A stretch of DNA of 64,000 bases from Ideonella benzenivorans (GCF_020387415.1 NZ_JAGWCB010000009.1:1-64000), one strand, 5' to 3'. Counted from the first letter of the stretch, positions 42,425-52,519 are shown. The notes: generated by a model from the sequence alone, not told the origin. Numbers and translations: made by a program.

Positions 42425-42976
42425 ATGACCACATTTCACGGCACCACCATCCTCAGCGTGCGCCGACGTCTGCCCGACGGCCGCTGGCAGGTCGCGCTCG
42501 GCGGTGATGGCCAGGTCACCCTGGGCCACACCGTCGTCAAGTCCACCGCCCGCAAGGTGCGCCGTCTGCACCATGACCAGGTGCTGGCCGGCTTTGCCGG
42601 CGCCACCGCCGACGCCTTCACCCTGTTTGAGCGCTTCGAGTCCAAGCTGGAAAAGCATTCCGGCCACCTGGTGCGGGCCGCCATCGAGCTGACCCGCGAC
42701 TGGCGCACCGACAAGGTGTTGCGCAACCTGGAAGCCATGCTGGCCGTGGCCGACCGCGAGGCCTCGCTGATCATCACCGGCAATGGCGACGTGCTGGAGC
42801 CCGAGCTGGGCCTGGTCGCGATCGGCTCCGGCGGCGCCTATGCCCAGGCCGCCGCCAAGGGGCTGCTGCTCAACACCGAGCTGGATGCCCCGACGATCGT
42901 GAAGAAATCGCTGGAAATCGCTGGCGACATCTGCATCTACACCAACCAGAGCCACACGATCGAGGTGCTGGAATGA
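42425..42976 (+). CDS. hslV: ATP-dependent protease subunit HslV
   Basis: A 183-residue peptidase subunit of the HslUV (ClpYQ) complex. The N-terminus [11 protein letters not shown] gives, after propeptide removal, the catalytic Thr of the T-T-I-L-S motif; the [15 protein letters not shown] segment is conserved near residue 137. The protein forms a double hexamer capped by HslU. Its stop overlaps the hslU start by four bases (ATGA). A heat-shock-like promoter precedes it. Confidence 0.97.
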   Translation: MTTFHGTTILSVRRRLPDGRWQVALGGDGQVTLGHTVVKSTARKVRRLHHDQVLAGFAGATADAFTLFERFESKLEKHSGHLVRAAIELTRDWRTDKVLRNLEAMLAVADREASLIITGNGDVLEPELGLVAIGSGGAYAQAAAKGLLLNTELDAPTIVKKSLEIAGDICIYTNQSHTIEVLE

Positions 42977-44352
42977 GCCTGGAAGCGACCCCCGCCGACA
43001 CCCCGTCGATGATGACCCCGCAGGAGATCGTCTCCGAGCTGGACCGCCACATCGTCGGCCAGAACGCCGCCAAGCGCGCGGTGGCCATCGCACTGCGCAA
43101 CCGCTGGCGCCGCCAGCAGGTCGAGCCCAAGCTGCGCGCCGAGATCACGCCCAAGAACATCCTGATGATCGGCCCGACCGGGGTGGGCAAGACCGAGATC
43201 GCCCGCCGCCTGGCCCAGTTGGCCGACGCCCCCTTCATCAAGGTCGAGGCCACCAAGTTCACCGAGGTGGGCTATGTCGGCAAGGACGTGGACACCATCA
43301 TCCGCGATCTGATCGAGGTCGCGGTCAAGCAGGAACGCGAGGCCGCGATCCGCCGCAACCAGGCCCGGGCCGAGGACGCCGCCGAGGACCGCCTGCTGGA
43401 TGTGCTGGTGCCGCCGCCGCGCCACAGCGGCGGTGCCGAGTTCGGCTTGGCCGCGCCCACCGCCCCCGCCCCGGACAACACTGCCCGCCAGGTCATGCGC
43501 AAGCGCCTGCGCGAGGGCGCGCTGGACGACAAGGAAATCGAGCTGGAGCTGGCCGAGACCCGCACCAACGTCGACATCGTCTCCCCGCCCGGCATGGAGG
43601 AGATGGCCGAGCAGCTGAAGGGCCTGTTCTCGCAGATGAACACGGTCAAGAAGACCACCCGCAAGCTGAAGATCGCCGACGCTCTGCGCCAGCTGACCGA
43701 CGAGGAAGCCGCCAAGCTGGTCAACGAGGACGAGATCAAGACCCGTGCACTGCACAACGCCGAGCAGAACGGCATTGTCTTCATCGACGAGATCGACAAG
43801 GTGACCACCCGCAGCAACACCCAGGGCAGCGATGTCTCGCGCCAGGGCGTGCAGCGCGACCTGCTGCCGCTGGTCGAGGGCACGACGGTGCAGACCAAGC
43901 ACGGCATGGTCAAGACCGACCACATCCTGTTCATCGCCTCGGGTGCCTTCCACCTCTCCAAGCCCAGTGACCTGATCCCGGAGCTGCAGGGGCGCTTCCC
44001 GATCCGGGTCGAGCTGCAGGCGCTGTCGGTGGACGACTTCCAGGCCATTCTCTCGAGCACCCATGCCAACCTGGTGCGCCAGTACCAGGCCCTGCTGGCC
44101 ACCGAGGGGGTGACGTTGGAGATCGCGCCGGACGGCATCCGCCGCCTGGCCGAGATCGCCTTCGAGGTCAATGAGCGCACCGAGAACATCGGCGCGCGCC
44201 GCCTGGCCACGGTGATGGAGCGGCTGCTCGACGAGCTCAGCTTCGACGCGCCCCGCTTCGCCGGGCAGACCGTCACACTCGACGCCGCCGCCGTCAGCGC
44301 CAAGCTGGGCGAGCTGGCCCACAATGAGGACCTGTCCCGTTACATCCTCTGA
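42973..44352 (+). CDS. hslU: HslU ATPase subunit of HslUV protease
   Basis: A 459-residue AAA+ unfoldase that feeds substrates to HslV. It begins [20 protein letters not shown], with Walker [14 protein letters not shown] near residue 60, pore motif GYVGKDVD, Walker [11 protein letters not shown] near residue 260, and the sensor/C-terminal region ending DLSRYIL, the tail that docks into HslV. The I-domain is present at residues about 110-240. Translationally coupled to hslV. Confidence 0.97.
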   Translation: MSLEATPADTPSMMTPQEIVSELDRHIVGQNAAKRAVAIALRNRWRRQQVEPKLRAEITPKNILMIGPTGVGKTEIARRLAQLADAPFIKVEATKFTEVGYVGKDVDTIIRDLIEVAVKQEREAAIRRNQARAEDAAEDRLLDVLVPPPRHSGGAEFGLAAPTAPAPDNTARQVMRKRLREGALDDKEIELELAETRTNVDIVSPPGMEEMAEQLKGLFSQMNTVKKTTRKLKIADALRQLTDEEAAKLVNEDEIKTRALHNAEQNGIVFIDEIDKVTTRSNTQGSDVSRQGVQRDLLPLVEGTTVQTKHGMVKTDHILFIASGAFHLSKPSDLIPELQGRFPIRVELQALSVDDFQAILSSTHANLVRQYQALLATEGVTLEIAPDGIRRLAEIAFEVNERTENIGARRLATVMERLLDELSFDAPRFAGQTVTLDAAAVSAKLGELAHNEDLSRYIL

Positions 44353-44386
44353 GGCCGCTTGACCGGGCGCAAGCCCGGGCGCGGCC
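44353..44386 (+). terminator. Nested GC-rich hairpin after hslU
   Basis: CCGGGC-GCAA-GCCCGG (44363-44378) enclosed by GGCCGC (44353-44358) and GCGGCC (44381-44386). No T-tract follows, so it may be a weak or Rho-assisted terminator between hslU and the channel gene. Confidence 0.4.
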
Positions 44387-44406
44387 CGTCTGCCTAGTCT
44401 CGCCGC

Positions 44407-45297
44407 ATGCCTCGCCGCCCCACGCCGCCCGCGCCCGATTCCCAGACCTTCGTCGACCGCGTCGCCAGCTGGGGGCTCAGCCCGGCAGCGGCAGACAGCC
44501 CGCAGGCGCGGCAGGTGGAACAGCACTGGCGCTGGCCGATCATGATGGTGCTGGTCTGCACCATTCCCGCGTTCTACGCCGAGCTGCTGCAGCCCGAGCC
44601 CTCCCGCCTGGCGGACATGACCTACCTGGTCGCCGCGATGGTGGTGGGCACGGCGCTGGCCCATGTCAGCTGGTACACCCGCCACCCGGTGGCCCATCTG
44701 CTGGCCAACCCGACCGATCTGCTGCTGGTGCTGGGCCTGCTGGCGGCGGCCTTCCTGCCCGGCAGCCGGACCTCCAACCTGACCCTGGGGCTGCGCCTGA
44801 TCGTGGCCTTTCTGACCTTGTTGCGCATGGTCTGGTCCCAGCAGCACCTGGTCACCCGCGGCGGCGTGGCCTATCTGCTGACGGTCTCACTGGGCGTGCT
44901 GCTGGCCTGCGGCCTGGGCTTCTGGTGGCTGGAGCCCACCACGCCCACCCTGGCCGACGGCATGTGGCTGGCCTTCACGACGGCCGCCACCGTGGGCTAT
45001 GGCGATGTGGTGCCGACCACCTCGGCCTCCAAGATCTTCTCGGTCTTCGTCGTGCTGCTCGGCTTCGGCGTGCTGACGCTGGTCACCGCCGCCATCGCCA
45101 CCAAGTGGGTCGAGACCGAGGAGCGCCTGATCGAGCGCGAGATCATCCACGACATGCGCCACGAGATGACCCAGTTGCGGCATGAGCTGGCCGCGCTGCG
45201 CACCGAGGTGAACCACTGCATCGCGGTCCGCGATGCCGCGCCGGCGCAGGCCGCCGGGCAGCCGGTGGAGCCTTCAGCGCCACCGCCCGCCGGCTGA
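44407..45297 (+). CDS. Potassium channel protein
   Basis: A 296-residue inner-membrane channel. Two helices flank the pore loop TTAATVGYGDVVPTT near residues 192-206, with the K+ selectivity filter T-V-G-Y-G-D. Four hydrophobic stretches before the pore suggest a reduced voltage-sensor-like domain; there is no clear Arg ladder. The C-terminal EERLIEREIIHDMRHEMTQL forms a coiled coil probably for tetramerisation. Closest to Kch/MthK-type bacterial channels without an RCK domain. Confidence 0.88.
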   Translation: MPRRPTPPAPDSQTFVDRVASWGLSPAAADSPQARQVEQHWRWPIMMVLVCTIPAFYAELLQPEPSRLADMTYLVAAMVVGTALAHVSWYTRHPVAHLLANPTDLLLVLGLLAAAFLPGSRTSNLTLGLRLIVAFLTLLRMVWSQQHLVTRGGVAYLLTVSLGVLLACGLGFWWLEPTTPTLADGMWLAFTTAATVGYGDVVPTTSASKIFSVFVVLLGFGVLTLVTAAIATKWVETEERLIEREIIHDMRHEMTQLRHELAALRTEVNHCIAVRDAAPAQAAGQPVEPSAPPPAG

Positions 45298-45317
45298 GCC
45301 GCGGCGGCGGACGGCGC

Positions 45318-46088
45318 TCACAGCGCCAGCCGGTGCGCCTGGATCTGCAGCAGGCCGTCGAAGATCAGCGATTCCACCAGTTCGTGCGGCATGTCCAGGT
45401 AGGGCGCCACCTTCCAGCCGGCGCCACCGGTCATCAGCACCAGGGGCTCTTCGCCGTCGCTGTGCTCGGCCAGGTGCCGGCGCATGCGAGCGATCGCCCC
45501 GGTGATCGCATAGGTGCCGCCGCTGGTCAGCGCATCGGAGGTGTTGGAGGGGAACGGCACCACCTCACCGGTGGGCACACGCAGGCCGGCGGTGCCACTT
45601 TCCAGCGCCCGCAGCATGATGCCGTGGCCCGGCAGGATCAGCCCGCCGAGGAACTTGCCGTCGCGGTCCAGGGCATCCACCGTCACCGCGGTGCCCACCA
45701 TCACGACCACCACCGGCCGCACCGGCCCGCGCGCCAGCATGTGGCCGCGGGCACCGATCAGGGCCACCCAGCGGTCGGCGCCCAGGCGCATCGGGTGGTC
45801 GTAGCCATTCGCCACGCCCGCCTCGTGGGCGGCCGGCACGACCCAGCGCGGGGTCAGGTCCCACAGCTCCAGCTGTTCCTCGACACGCCGGCGAACGGCT
45901 TCGCCCGCCACCACGCAGCCCAGCATCGTGGTCGGTGCGGACAGCGCATGCCAGTCCTGCTCGGCCAGCAGGTCGATGTTCTCCAGAAAGACCGCCCCCT
46001 GGGCCAGCAAGGCCGCCCCGGGCTGCGGCGAGGCGTACTGCGCCCATTTCAGCCGGGTGTTGCCGATGTCGATTGCCAGAAAGCTCAT
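45318..46088 (-). CDS. coaX: Type III pantothenate kinase
   Basis: A 256-residue ASKHA-fold kinase making 4'-phosphopantothenate, the first step to coenzyme A. Phosphate-1 motif [13 protein letters not shown] at the start, [12 protein letters not shown] (motif with the catalytic Asp) near residue 104, GTAVTVDAL near 132 and VLMTGGAGW near the end. It is usually next to birA; here it stands alone, convergent to the K+ channel gene. Confidence 0.94.
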   Translation of the reverse strand: MSFLAIDIGNTRLKWAQYASPQPGAALLAQGAVFLENIDLLAEQDWHALSAPTTMLGCVVAGEAVRRRVEEQLELWDLTPRWVVPAAHEAGVANGYDHPMRLGADRWVALIGARGHMLARGPVRPVVVVMVGTAVTVDALDRDGKFLGGLILPGHGIMLRALESGTAGLRVPTGEVVPFPSNTSDALTSGGTYAITGAIARMRRHLAEHSDGEEPLVLMTGGAGWKVAPYLDMPHELVESLIFDGLLQIQAHRLAL

Positions 46089-46179
46089 CGCGGATATGTC
46101 ACTGCCTGTCGAGTGACGGGCATTATCGACCCGTGAAGCACGACCCCAGGGCGGGCAGGGCAGGCCTGGTCCCGGCGGC

Positions 46180-47067
46180 TCAGAGATCCTCGACCGGGGC
46201 GGCGGGCCGACGGGCCAGCACCTTCTCCATCAGCTCGCCCCAGCTGCCGGCCGGGGTGTGGGACAGCGCGCGCTCGCGCTGCGACACCAGTTCCTGGAAG
46301 ACCTCGGACTGCTTGTCCGGATAGCGATCGGTCGCGCGCTGACGCGGCGGCTCGGCGAAGTGGGCGGCCGCCTTGCGGACCACCGCGTGGTAGATCTGCG
46401 ATACGCGCGAGGGGGTCACCTTGAGCGAGCGGGCCACCTCCACCGGGGTCAGGCCGACCCCCAGGTAGGACTCGATCACCAGGCGTTCGCGCGCGGGCAG
46501 TTCGGCAAAGAACAGCTCCAGCCGGCGCAGCACGATGCCGGTGTCCACCCGGGCCTCCACCTCTTCCTGCGGCGTCGCGGGATGGTGGTGGGCACTGTTG
46601 TTGTCGTCGGACTCGTCGTCCACGTTGGCCTGGTTGCGCCCCATCTGGTCGGCCTGCAGCAGCGCGCTGACCTCATCGGCCGCCAGCCCGGTCAGATGGG
46701 CCAGTTGGGCCAGCGTCGGTTCACGGCCATGCTGGCTGCGGTGGCGCTCCCGGGCGATCTGGATGACCTTGATCTTGCGGCGCTCGCCGCGGGTGAGGAA
46801 ATCCATCTGCCGCAGCTCGTCGAGCATCGCCCCTTTCACCCGCATGCGCGCATAGCGCACGAAGGCCTGCTGGGCCTCGTCGGTGTCGCGGTCGCCCTCC
46901 CATTCGAAGGTCACGGCGGCCTGGGCCACGGCAATCAGGCCGACCTGGATCAGGTCGGCACGCTCCACGTTGGCCGGCAGATGGCGCACCAGCGCCTGCG
47001 CCTGCTTGCGCACCCAGGATTGGTTCTTCGCGATGAGAACCGAGGGCACACCATCCATGGAGATCAT
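46180..47067 (-). CDS. FliA/WhiG-like sigma-70 family factor
   Basis: A 295-residue alternative sigma factor. Region 2 is seen in [20 protein letters not shown] and the [18 protein letters not shown] block, region 3 in [20 protein letters not shown], and region 4 in [20 protein letters not shown]. This is the FliA layout. About 50 extra residues follow region 4 (ending [15 protein letters not shown]). FliA genes normally lie with flagellar genes (flhF, flhG, motility operons), but none occur in this window, so it may be a relocated fliA or a paralogue with another regulon. ATG 47067; ATG 47058 is also possible. Confidence 0.85.
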   Translation of the reverse strand: MISMDGVPSVLIAKNQSWVRKQAQALVRHLPANVERADLIQVGLIAVAQAAVTFEWEGDRDTDEAQQAFVRYARMRVKGAMLDELRQMDFLTRGERRKIKVIQIARERHRSQHGREPTLAQLAHLTGLAADEVSALLQADQMGRNQANVDDESDDNNSAHHHPATPQEEVEARVDTGIVLRRLELFFAELPARERLVIESYLGVGLTPVEVARSLKVTPSRVSQIYHAVVRKAAAHFAEPPRQRATDRYPDKQSEVFQELVSQRERALSHTPAGSWGELMEKVLARRPAAPVEDL

Positions 47068-47162
47068 GCCCCGATCTTAGGGAGTCCAGCCCCGATCCGG
47101 AAAGCGCGAGGAACACGGATTTCGCCCCCAAGTTCACGCACTCGGGGACTTGACAGGCTGGT

Positions 47163-47184
47163 GGCCGCGCCGCGAGGCGCGGCC
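47163..47184 (-). other. Perfect 9-bp GC hairpin after the EF-hand gene
   Basis: GGCCGCGCC (47163-47171), GCGA, GGCGCGGCC (47176-47184), 6 bp after the EF-hand stop codon on the minus strand. No U-tract follows, so it may be a Rho-dependent end or an mRNA stabilising hairpin. Confidence 0.4.
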
Positions 47185-47190
47185 GGCGCG

Positions 47191-47664
47191 TCAACGGGCC
47201 TTGCGCAATGCAGCCAGTTCGGCCGGGCTCAGCCGGCCATCGTGGTCGGTGTCGAGCTGGTCGAAATCGGCGGCCAGTCGCGGGTGGCCGGCCACCTCTT
47301 CGCGGCTCAGCGTGCCGTCGCCATTGGTGTCGAGCTTGGTCAACGGCCCCAGGGCGCCCTTCTTCGCGGCCGCAGCCCCCCCGCGATGGGCCTGGTGGTA
47401 GGCCCGCAACTCCTGTGGCGTGATCTCGCCGTCCCGGTTGGTATCGATGTCGTCAAACTTGCCGGCCAGACCGGGGGCGGCCTGGACCTCGGCTCGGCTG
47501 AGTTGGCCGTCGCCGTTGGTGTCCAGGGTCTTGAACCGCTCCACCATCTGGCCACGGGCCGGCGCCGAGGCCGAGGCCGAGGCGGCCACCGCGGGATCGG
47601 CGGCATGGGCCAGAGAACCGGTCAGCACCGCCGCGACCGCGGCCAGCCACAGGGATGTGCGCAT
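47191..47664 (-). CDS. Secreted EF-hand calcium-binding protein
   Basis: A 157-residue protein with a signal peptide (LWLAAVAAVLTGSLAHA). Four EF-hand loops are visible: DTNGDGQLSRAE, DTNRDGEITPQE, DTNGDGTLSREE and DTDHDGRLSPAE, each with the D-x-D/N-x-D-G calcium ligands. Function unknown; such proteins may buffer or sense calcium in the periplasm. An AAAGGA lies 6 bp before ATG 47664, which is preferred over ATG 47670, which it abuts. Confidence 0.9.
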   Translation of the reverse strand: MRTSLWLAAVAAVLTGSLAHAADPAVAASASASAPARGQMVERFKTLDTNGDGQLSRAEVQAAPGLAGKFDDIDTNRDGEITPQELRAYHQAHRGGAAAAKKGALGPLTKLDTNGDGTLSREEVAGHPRLAADFDQLDTDHDGRLSPAELAALRKAR

Positions 47665-47831
47665 GGACATTCCTTTCCAGGATCAGGACTCACGGGCAGC
47701 CCGCCCGGGCCGCCACCGTCTTGCACAACGCGGGCGCCGCCGCTTCGGTTGAACCCGGCGACTGTGGCTTACATGCCTTTACCCCGCCCGGGCCGCGCCG
47801 CACCGTCACGGGACGGGCCCACAATCAATGC

Positions 47832-49301
47832 ATGATTGAAGCGCCTTTCACGCCCCCGGAACTGTTCACCGACGCCGATGCGGCCCTGGCCCGCGTCGTT
47901 GCGCTGTATGCCAGCCAGGTCCAGCACCTGCGCCAGAAGCTGCGCGACTACGTCGCCGGCCAGGACCTGGGCGGCCATGTGCGCGCCTGGTACCCCAGCG
48001 TGCGCCTGCACCTGGGCACCACGCCGCGCCACGACACCCGGCTGAGCTACGGCTTCGTTGCCGGCCCGGGCCTGTACGAGACCACGCTGACCCGGCCCGA
48101 CCTGTTCGGCGCCTATTACCGCGAGCAGTTCGCCCTGCTGTTGAAGAACCATGGCGTGGGGCTCGAGGTGGGCCTGGGCCGCCAGCCCATCCCGGTGCAC
48201 TTCTCGCTGGCCGACGACGAGCATGTGGAAGGCCACCTGGACCCGGAACGCCGGCGCCGCCTGGGCGAACACTTCGACCTGCCAGACCTGGCCGCGATGG
48301 ACGACGGCATTGCCAACGGCACCCACGAGCCCGGCCCGCGCGAGCCGCAACCGCTGGCCCTGTTCACCGGGCCGCGCATGGACTATTCGCTGCAGCGGCT
48401 GCGCCACTACACCGGCACCGCGCCCGAGCACTTCCAGAACTTCGTGCTGTTCACGAACTACCAGTTCTACATCGACGAGTTCATCCGCCTGGGCCACCAG
48501 CTGATGCAGAGCCCGGAGAGCGACTACATCGCCTTCGTCGAACCCGGCAACGTGGTGACGCCGCGCGCCGGCCGGCAGGCCCAGCCCAGCGGCTCGCCGC
48601 CGCCCCGGCTGCCGCAGATGCCTGCCTACCACCTGGTGCGCGAGGACGGCAGCGGCATCACGATGGTCAACATTGGCGTGGGCCCGTCCAACGCCAAGAC
48701 CGCGACCGACCACATCGCCGTGCTGCGGCCGCACGCCTGGCTGATGCTGGGCCACTGCGCCGGCCTGCGCAACACCCAGCAGCTGGGCGACTACGTGCTG
48801 GCCCACGGCTATGTGCGCGAGGACCATGTGCTCGACGAGGAGCTGCCGCTGTGGGTGCCCATCCCGGCCCTGGCCGAGGTGCAGCTGGCCCTGGAGCAGG
48901 CGGTGGCCGAGGTCACCCAGCTCTCGGGCTACGAGCTGAAGAAGGTGCTGCGCACCGGCACCGTCGCCACCACCGACAACCGCAACTGGGAACTGCTGCC
49001 GCATCCGGGTCCCGAGCGCCGCTTCAGCCAGAGCCGCGCGGTGGCGCTGGACATGGAGAGCGCCACCATCGCGGCCAACGGCTTCCGCTTCCGGGTGCCC
49101 TACGGCACGCTGCTGTGCGTCTCCGACAAGCCGCTGCATGGCGAGATCAAGCTGCCGGGCATGGCCAACACCTTTTACCGTGAACGGGTGGACCAGCACC
49201 TGCGCATCGGCATCCGCGCGCTGGAACTGCTGCGCGCCGGCGGCGTGGCCCCGCTGCACAGCCGCAAGCTGCGCAGCTTCGCCGAGGTGGCCTTCCAGTA
49301 A
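47832..49301 (+). CDS. amn: AMP nucleosidase
   Basis: A 489-residue enzyme that splits AMP into adenine and ribose 5-phosphate, balancing purine nucleotide pools in the cytoplasm. The N-terminal half (VRAWYPSVRLHLGTTPRHDT and a RPDLFGAYYREQFALLLKNH segment) is the AMN N-domain; the C-terminal half has the nucleoside phosphorylase fold with HAWLMLGHCAGLRNTQQLGD and the substrate segment ALDMESATIAANGFR. ATG 47832 was chosen as the start giving the standard N-terminal length. Confidence 0.95.
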   Translation: MIEAPFTPPELFTDADAALARVVALYASQVQHLRQKLRDYVAGQDLGGHVRAWYPSVRLHLGTTPRHDTRLSYGFVAGPGLYETTLTRPDLFGAYYREQFALLLKNHGVGLEVGLGRQPIPVHFSLADDEHVEGHLDPERRRRLGEHFDLPDLAAMDDGIANGTHEPGPREPQPLALFTGPRMDYSLQRLRHYTGTAPEHFQNFVLFTNYQFYIDEFIRLGHQLMQSPESDYIAFVEPGNVVTPRAGRQAQPSGSPPPRLPQMPAYHLVREDGSGITMVNIGVGPSNAKTATDHIAVLRPHAWLMLGHCAGLRNTQQLGDYVLAHGYVREDHVLDEELPLWVPIPALAEVQLALEQAVAEVTQLSGYELKKVLRTGTVATTDNRNWELLPHPGPERRFSQSRAVALDMESATIAANGFRFRVPYGTLLCVSDKPLHGEIKLPGMANTFYRERVDQHLRIGIRALELLRAGGVAPLHSRKLRSFAEVAFQ

Positions 49302-49307
49302 GCCACC

Positions 49308-49330
49308 CAGACCTCTGCGGAGGTCTGTTG
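49308..49330 (+). terminator. Probable terminator after amn
   Basis: CAGACCTC (49308-49315), TGCG loop, GAGGTCTG (49320-49327): an 8-bp stem 6 bp past the amn stop, followed by TTGCGACTATTTATTG with some T content. It separates amn from the Fur-box promoter of the iron operon. Confidence 0.55.
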
Positions 49331-49340
49331 CGACTATTTA

Positions 49341-49369
49341 TTGCGAACCTTTCTCATTTGCATTAATAT
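49341..49369 (+). promoter_or_regulatory. Fur box and promoter of the iron operon
   Basis: TTGCGAACCTTTCTCATTTG and the following CATT (49341-49364) resemble betaproteobacterial Fur boxes of the form TGCGAAT-x-ATTCTCATTTGCA. A -35-like TTGCGA (49341-49346), 17-bp spacer and -10-like TAATAT (49364-49369) overlap the box, so Fur binding would block the promoter. The receptor ATG is 132 bp downstream. The Fur assignment is by resemblance. Confidence 0.7.
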
Positions 49370-49501
49370 TCGTCAACCCGTGCCGGCCCCGGCAGGCACG
49401 GCACGATCAGGCCCCCGAAGCAGGACATGCCAGCCACCGCCAGCCGCTGGCTTCGAGGACGCCGAGATGGTCCCCACACCACCTTTGCTCCGTCCACACG
49501 C

Positions 49502-51826
49502 ATGTCCACCTACATCCGCAGCCGGCGTCATGGCACGCCCCGCGCCCTTCCGTCCGCCGCCCCCGCCACCCTGGGCGCGGCCCTGCTGAGCCTGCCCTTG
49601 GCGCTGCAGGCCCAGACCGCCCCGGCCCCCGACGCCACCACGCTGCCGACGGTCAGCATCACCGCCAGCCCGGAATCGGCCTACAAGGCCGACACCAGCG
49701 CCTCGCCCAAGCTGACCCAGCCGCTGCTGGACACGCCCAAGTCGGTGCAGGTGATCAAGAAGGAGCTGATCCAGCAGCAGGGCGCCGCCACGCTGACCGA
49801 GGCCCTGCGCAACACCCCGGGCATCACGCTGCAACTGGGCGAGAACGGCAACACCTCGGCCGGCGACACCTTCCAGATGCGCGGCTTCTCGACCCAGACC
49901 TCGACCTTCGTCGATGGCATCCGCGACCTGGGCGCCGTGACGCGCGACGTGTTCAACGTCGAGCAGGTCGAAGTGGTCAAGGGCCCCGCCGGTGCCGACA
50001 TCGGCCGCGGTGCGGCCGGCGGCTATGTGAACCTGATCAGCAAGCTGCCCGAGCGCGAGGAGCGCACCGAGGGCAGCCTGACCCTGGGCACCGCCGACAC
50101 CCTGCGGGCCACCGCCGACATCGGCCGGGGCTTTGCCGAGACCAGCGCCTGGCGCCTGAACGTGATGACCCAGGACAGCGGCGTCGATGGCCGCGACGAG
50201 GTCAAGAACAAGGGCTGGGCCGTCGCGCCGGGCGTGGCCTTTGGCCTGAACACGCCCACCCGCCTCTACCTGTACTCCCAGCACGCCCACCAGGACAACG
50301 TGCCCGATGGCGGCATCCCGACCATTGGCATGAGCGGCTTCTACAACGCCGACAGCGCCCTCAACGCCGGCGCCAAGGTTGACCGACACAACTTCTACGG
50401 CAGCCGCGACGACTACGAAAAGGTCGACGCCGACATGTTCACCGTGAAGTTCGAGCACGACCTCGCCCCCGGCACCACAGTGCGCAACCTCACCCGCTAC
50501 GGTCAGACGCACATGGACCGGGTGCTCACCGGCATCTACACCCTGGCCGCACCCAGCGCCGGCGATCCCGCCACCTGGACCGTCAGCCGCATCCGCCAGC
50601 GCACCGACCAGGCCAACGAGATCCTGACCAACCAGACCAGTGTCAGCACCCGCTTCGAGACCGCCGGCATCCGCCACGACCTGGCGGCCGGGGTGGAACT
50701 GATCTATGAGCGCCAGCTGACGAAAGGCACCGGCACCACGGCCCAGACGATCAACGGCGTCAGCCACAGCGCGATCAACAACCCCAACGCCAACCTCTAC
50801 CACCCCGACCCCAGCGTCTCGCTGGGCGTGCCCTATCTGACCGGCGCCGACACCGAGGGCAAGACCACCACCGGCGCGCTGTACCTGCTGGACACGCTGA
50901 CCCTCAACGAAGCCTGGAAGCTCAATGCCGGCCTGCGCTTCGAGCGCTACCACACCGAAACCTCGGTGGGCACCCTCGTCACCAGCAGCAACAGCAGCAC
51001 CTACCCGGGCTATGCGGTGGGCAGCATCGCCAACACCAACCTGCGCCTGGCCGACAACCTGACCAGCTGGAACCTGGGCCTGACCTACAAACCGGCTGAG
51101 CACGGCAGCGTCTACCTGGCGGTGGCCAACGCCTACACGCCGCCGGGCGGGGCCAACTTTGCGCTGTCGGCCACCACCACCAGCGCCAACACGGCCGGCA
51201 ACAACCCCGACATGGACCCGCAGCAGACCCGCTCGGTCGAGCTGGGCACCAAGTGGGACCTGCTGGACCAGCGCCTGAACCTGACGCTGGCGGCCTACCA
51301 CACCGAGAACGACAAGCAGATCAGCTACGACGACCTGGGCAACGCGGTGCAGACCGGCAAGACCCGCGTGCAAGGGGTGGAGCTGGGGCTGGTCGGTCAG
51401 ATCACCCGCGACTGGCAGCTGTCCGCCGGCATCGCCACGATGGACACGAAGCAGAGCGATGTCTGGAACAGCACGCACACCACCGCCACCAATGGCGTGC
51501 GCTGGTCGCCCGACCTGACGGCTTCCTTCTGGACCTCCTACCGCTGGGGCGATCTGACCCTGGGCGGTGGCGCGAACTACGTCGCCAAGCAGAAGCGCAC
51601 GATCACCGCCGACACCGACCTGTCGACCCAGAACATGCCGGAGATCCCGGCCTACTGGGTGGCCAACCTGATGGCCTCCTACCAGGTCATGAAGAACCTG
51701 AGGCTGCAGCTGAACGTGGGCAATGTGTTCGACAAGGAATACATCAGCACGCTCAACAACAGCGGCGCCCGCGCCACGCTGGGCGCGCCGCGCTCGGCCA
51801 AGCTGACGGCCAGCGTGCAGTTCTGA
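49502..51826 (+). CDS. TonB-dependent siderophore receptor
   Basis: A 774-residue outer-membrane receptor importing a ferric siderophore, first gene of the iron operon. It has a signal peptide (ending LALQAQTA), an N-terminal plug with LLDTPKSVQVIKKELIQQQG and the TonB-box-like start TVSITAS, a NTPGIT/RGF plug signature (MRGFSTQTSTFVDGIRDLGA), and the C-terminal YISTLNNSGARATLGAPRSA ending in the aromatic VQF. This suits the FhuA/FpvA-type catecholate or hydroxamate group, similar to PiuA in its linkage with a PiuC-like gene. ATG 49502 gives the best signal peptide. Confidence 0.93.
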   Translation: MSTYIRSRRHGTPRALPSAAPATLGAALLSLPLALQAQTAPAPDATTLPTVSITASPESAYKADTSASPKLTQPLLDTPKSVQVIKKELIQQQGAATLTEALRNTPGITLQLGENGNTSAGDTFQMRGFSTQTSTFVDGIRDLGAVTRDVFNVEQVEVVKGPAGADIGRGAAGGYVNLISKLPEREERTEGSLTLGTADTLRATADIGRGFAETSAWRLNVMTQDSGVDGRDEVKNKGWAVAPGVAFGLNTPTRLYLYSQHAHQDNVPDGGIPTIGMSGFYNADSALNAGAKVDRHNFYGSRDDYEKVDADMFTVKFEHDLAPGTTVRNLTRYGQTHMDRVLTGIYTLAAPSAGDPATWTVSRIRQRTDQANEILTNQTSVSTRFETAGIRHDLAAGVELIYERQLTKGTGTTAQTINGVSHSAINNPNANLYHPDPSVSLGVPYLTGADTEGKTTTGALYLLDTLTLNEAWKLNAGLRFERYHTETSVGTLVTSSNSSTYPGYAVGSIANTNLRLADNLTSWNLGLTYKPAEHGSVYLAVANAYTPPGGANFALSATTTSANTAGNNPDMDPQQTRSVELGTKWDLLDQRLNLTLAAYHTENDKQISYDDLGNAVQTGKTRVQGVELGLVGQITRDWQLSAGIATMDTKQSDVWNSTHTTATNGVRWSPDLTASFWTSYRWGDLTLGGGANYVAKQKRTITADTDLSTQNMPEIPAYWVANLMASYQVMKNLRLQLNVGNVFDKEYISTLNNSGARATLGAPRSAKLTASVQF

Positions 51827-51841
51827 GAAAGGCGGCGCGGC

Positions 51842-52519
51842 ATGCTGTTGCACATCCCGGGCGTCCTGTCGTCTGACGAAGTCGCCCGCTACCGACAGGC
51901 CCTGACCGAGGCCCCCTGGGCCGACGGCCGGGCCACCGTGGGGGCGCAGGGCGCCCAGGTCAAGCGCAACGAGCAGCTGCCGCCCGACCATCCCCTGGCG
52001 CGCGAACTGGGCCAGCACATCCTGCAGGCCCTCGCGCGCCATCCGCAGTTCATCTCCGCCGCCCTGCCGCACCGCATCCTGCCGCCGCTGTTCAACCGCT
52101 ACCAGGGCGGCGGCAGCTACGGCCTGCATGTGGACGGCTCGGTGATGGCGATGGGCGATGGCCAGCGCCTGCGCAGCGACGTGTCCACCACGCTGTTTCT
52201 CTGCGACCCCGAGGACTACGAGGGCGGCGAGCTGGTGGTGATGGACACCTACGGCGCCCACGAGGTCAAGCTGCCCGCGGGCGACCTGATCCTCTACCCG
52301 TCCACCAGCCTGCACAAGGTCGAGCCCGTCACCCGCGGCGCCCGCACCTGCGCCTTCTTCTGGACCCAGAGCCTGGTGCGCGACGACGGCCAGCGCGCGG
52401 CCCTCTACGAGCTGGACCAGACCATCCAGCGCCTGCGCGCCCGGCTGGGCGACAACGACGAGGTGCTGCAGCTCACCGGCCACTACCACAACCTGCTGCG
52501 CCGCTGGGCCGAGCTGTGA
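51842..52519 (+). CDS. PKHD-type Fe(II)/2-oxoglutarate hydroxylase (PiuC/YbiX-like)
   Basis: A 225-residue dioxygenase. Fe ligands are seen as His96 and Asp98 in YGLHVDGS and His158 in [10 protein letters not shown]; Arg168 in TRGARTC is placed for 2-oxoglutarate. The segment [15 protein letters not shown] is the PiuC/YbiX signature. Such proteins lie next to TonB-dependent iron receptors in Pseudomonas and others; they may modify a siderophore or a protein in iron uptake. It starts 16 bp after the receptor stop and overlaps the PepSY gene by four bases (GTGA). Confidence 0.93.
   Translation: MLLHIPGVLSSDEVARYRQALTEAPWADGRATVGAQGAQVKRNEQLPPDHPLARELGQHILQALARHPQFISAALPHRILPPLFNRYQGGGSYGLHVDGSVMAMGDGQRLRSDVSTTLFLCDPEDYEGGELVVMDTYGAHEVKLPAGDLILYPSTSLHKVEPVTRGARTCAFFWTQSLVRDDGQRAALYELDQTIQRLRARLGDNDEVLQLTGHYHNLLRRWAEL

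Noticed and set aside
39751-42432. 893-codon minus-strand open frame over dksA and the STAS-like gene
   Set aside because: No domains, Gly/Arg/His-rich; dksA on the plus strand is certain.
47201-47208. TTGCGCAA copy like those at 59724 and 59746
   Set aside because: It lies inside the EF-hand coding sequence as a single copy with no promoter context, so chance is the simplest explanation.
49373-52489. Long minus-strand open frame across the TonB receptor and hydroxylase genes
   Set aside because: Antisense shadow; the plus-strand genes have clear families and motifs.
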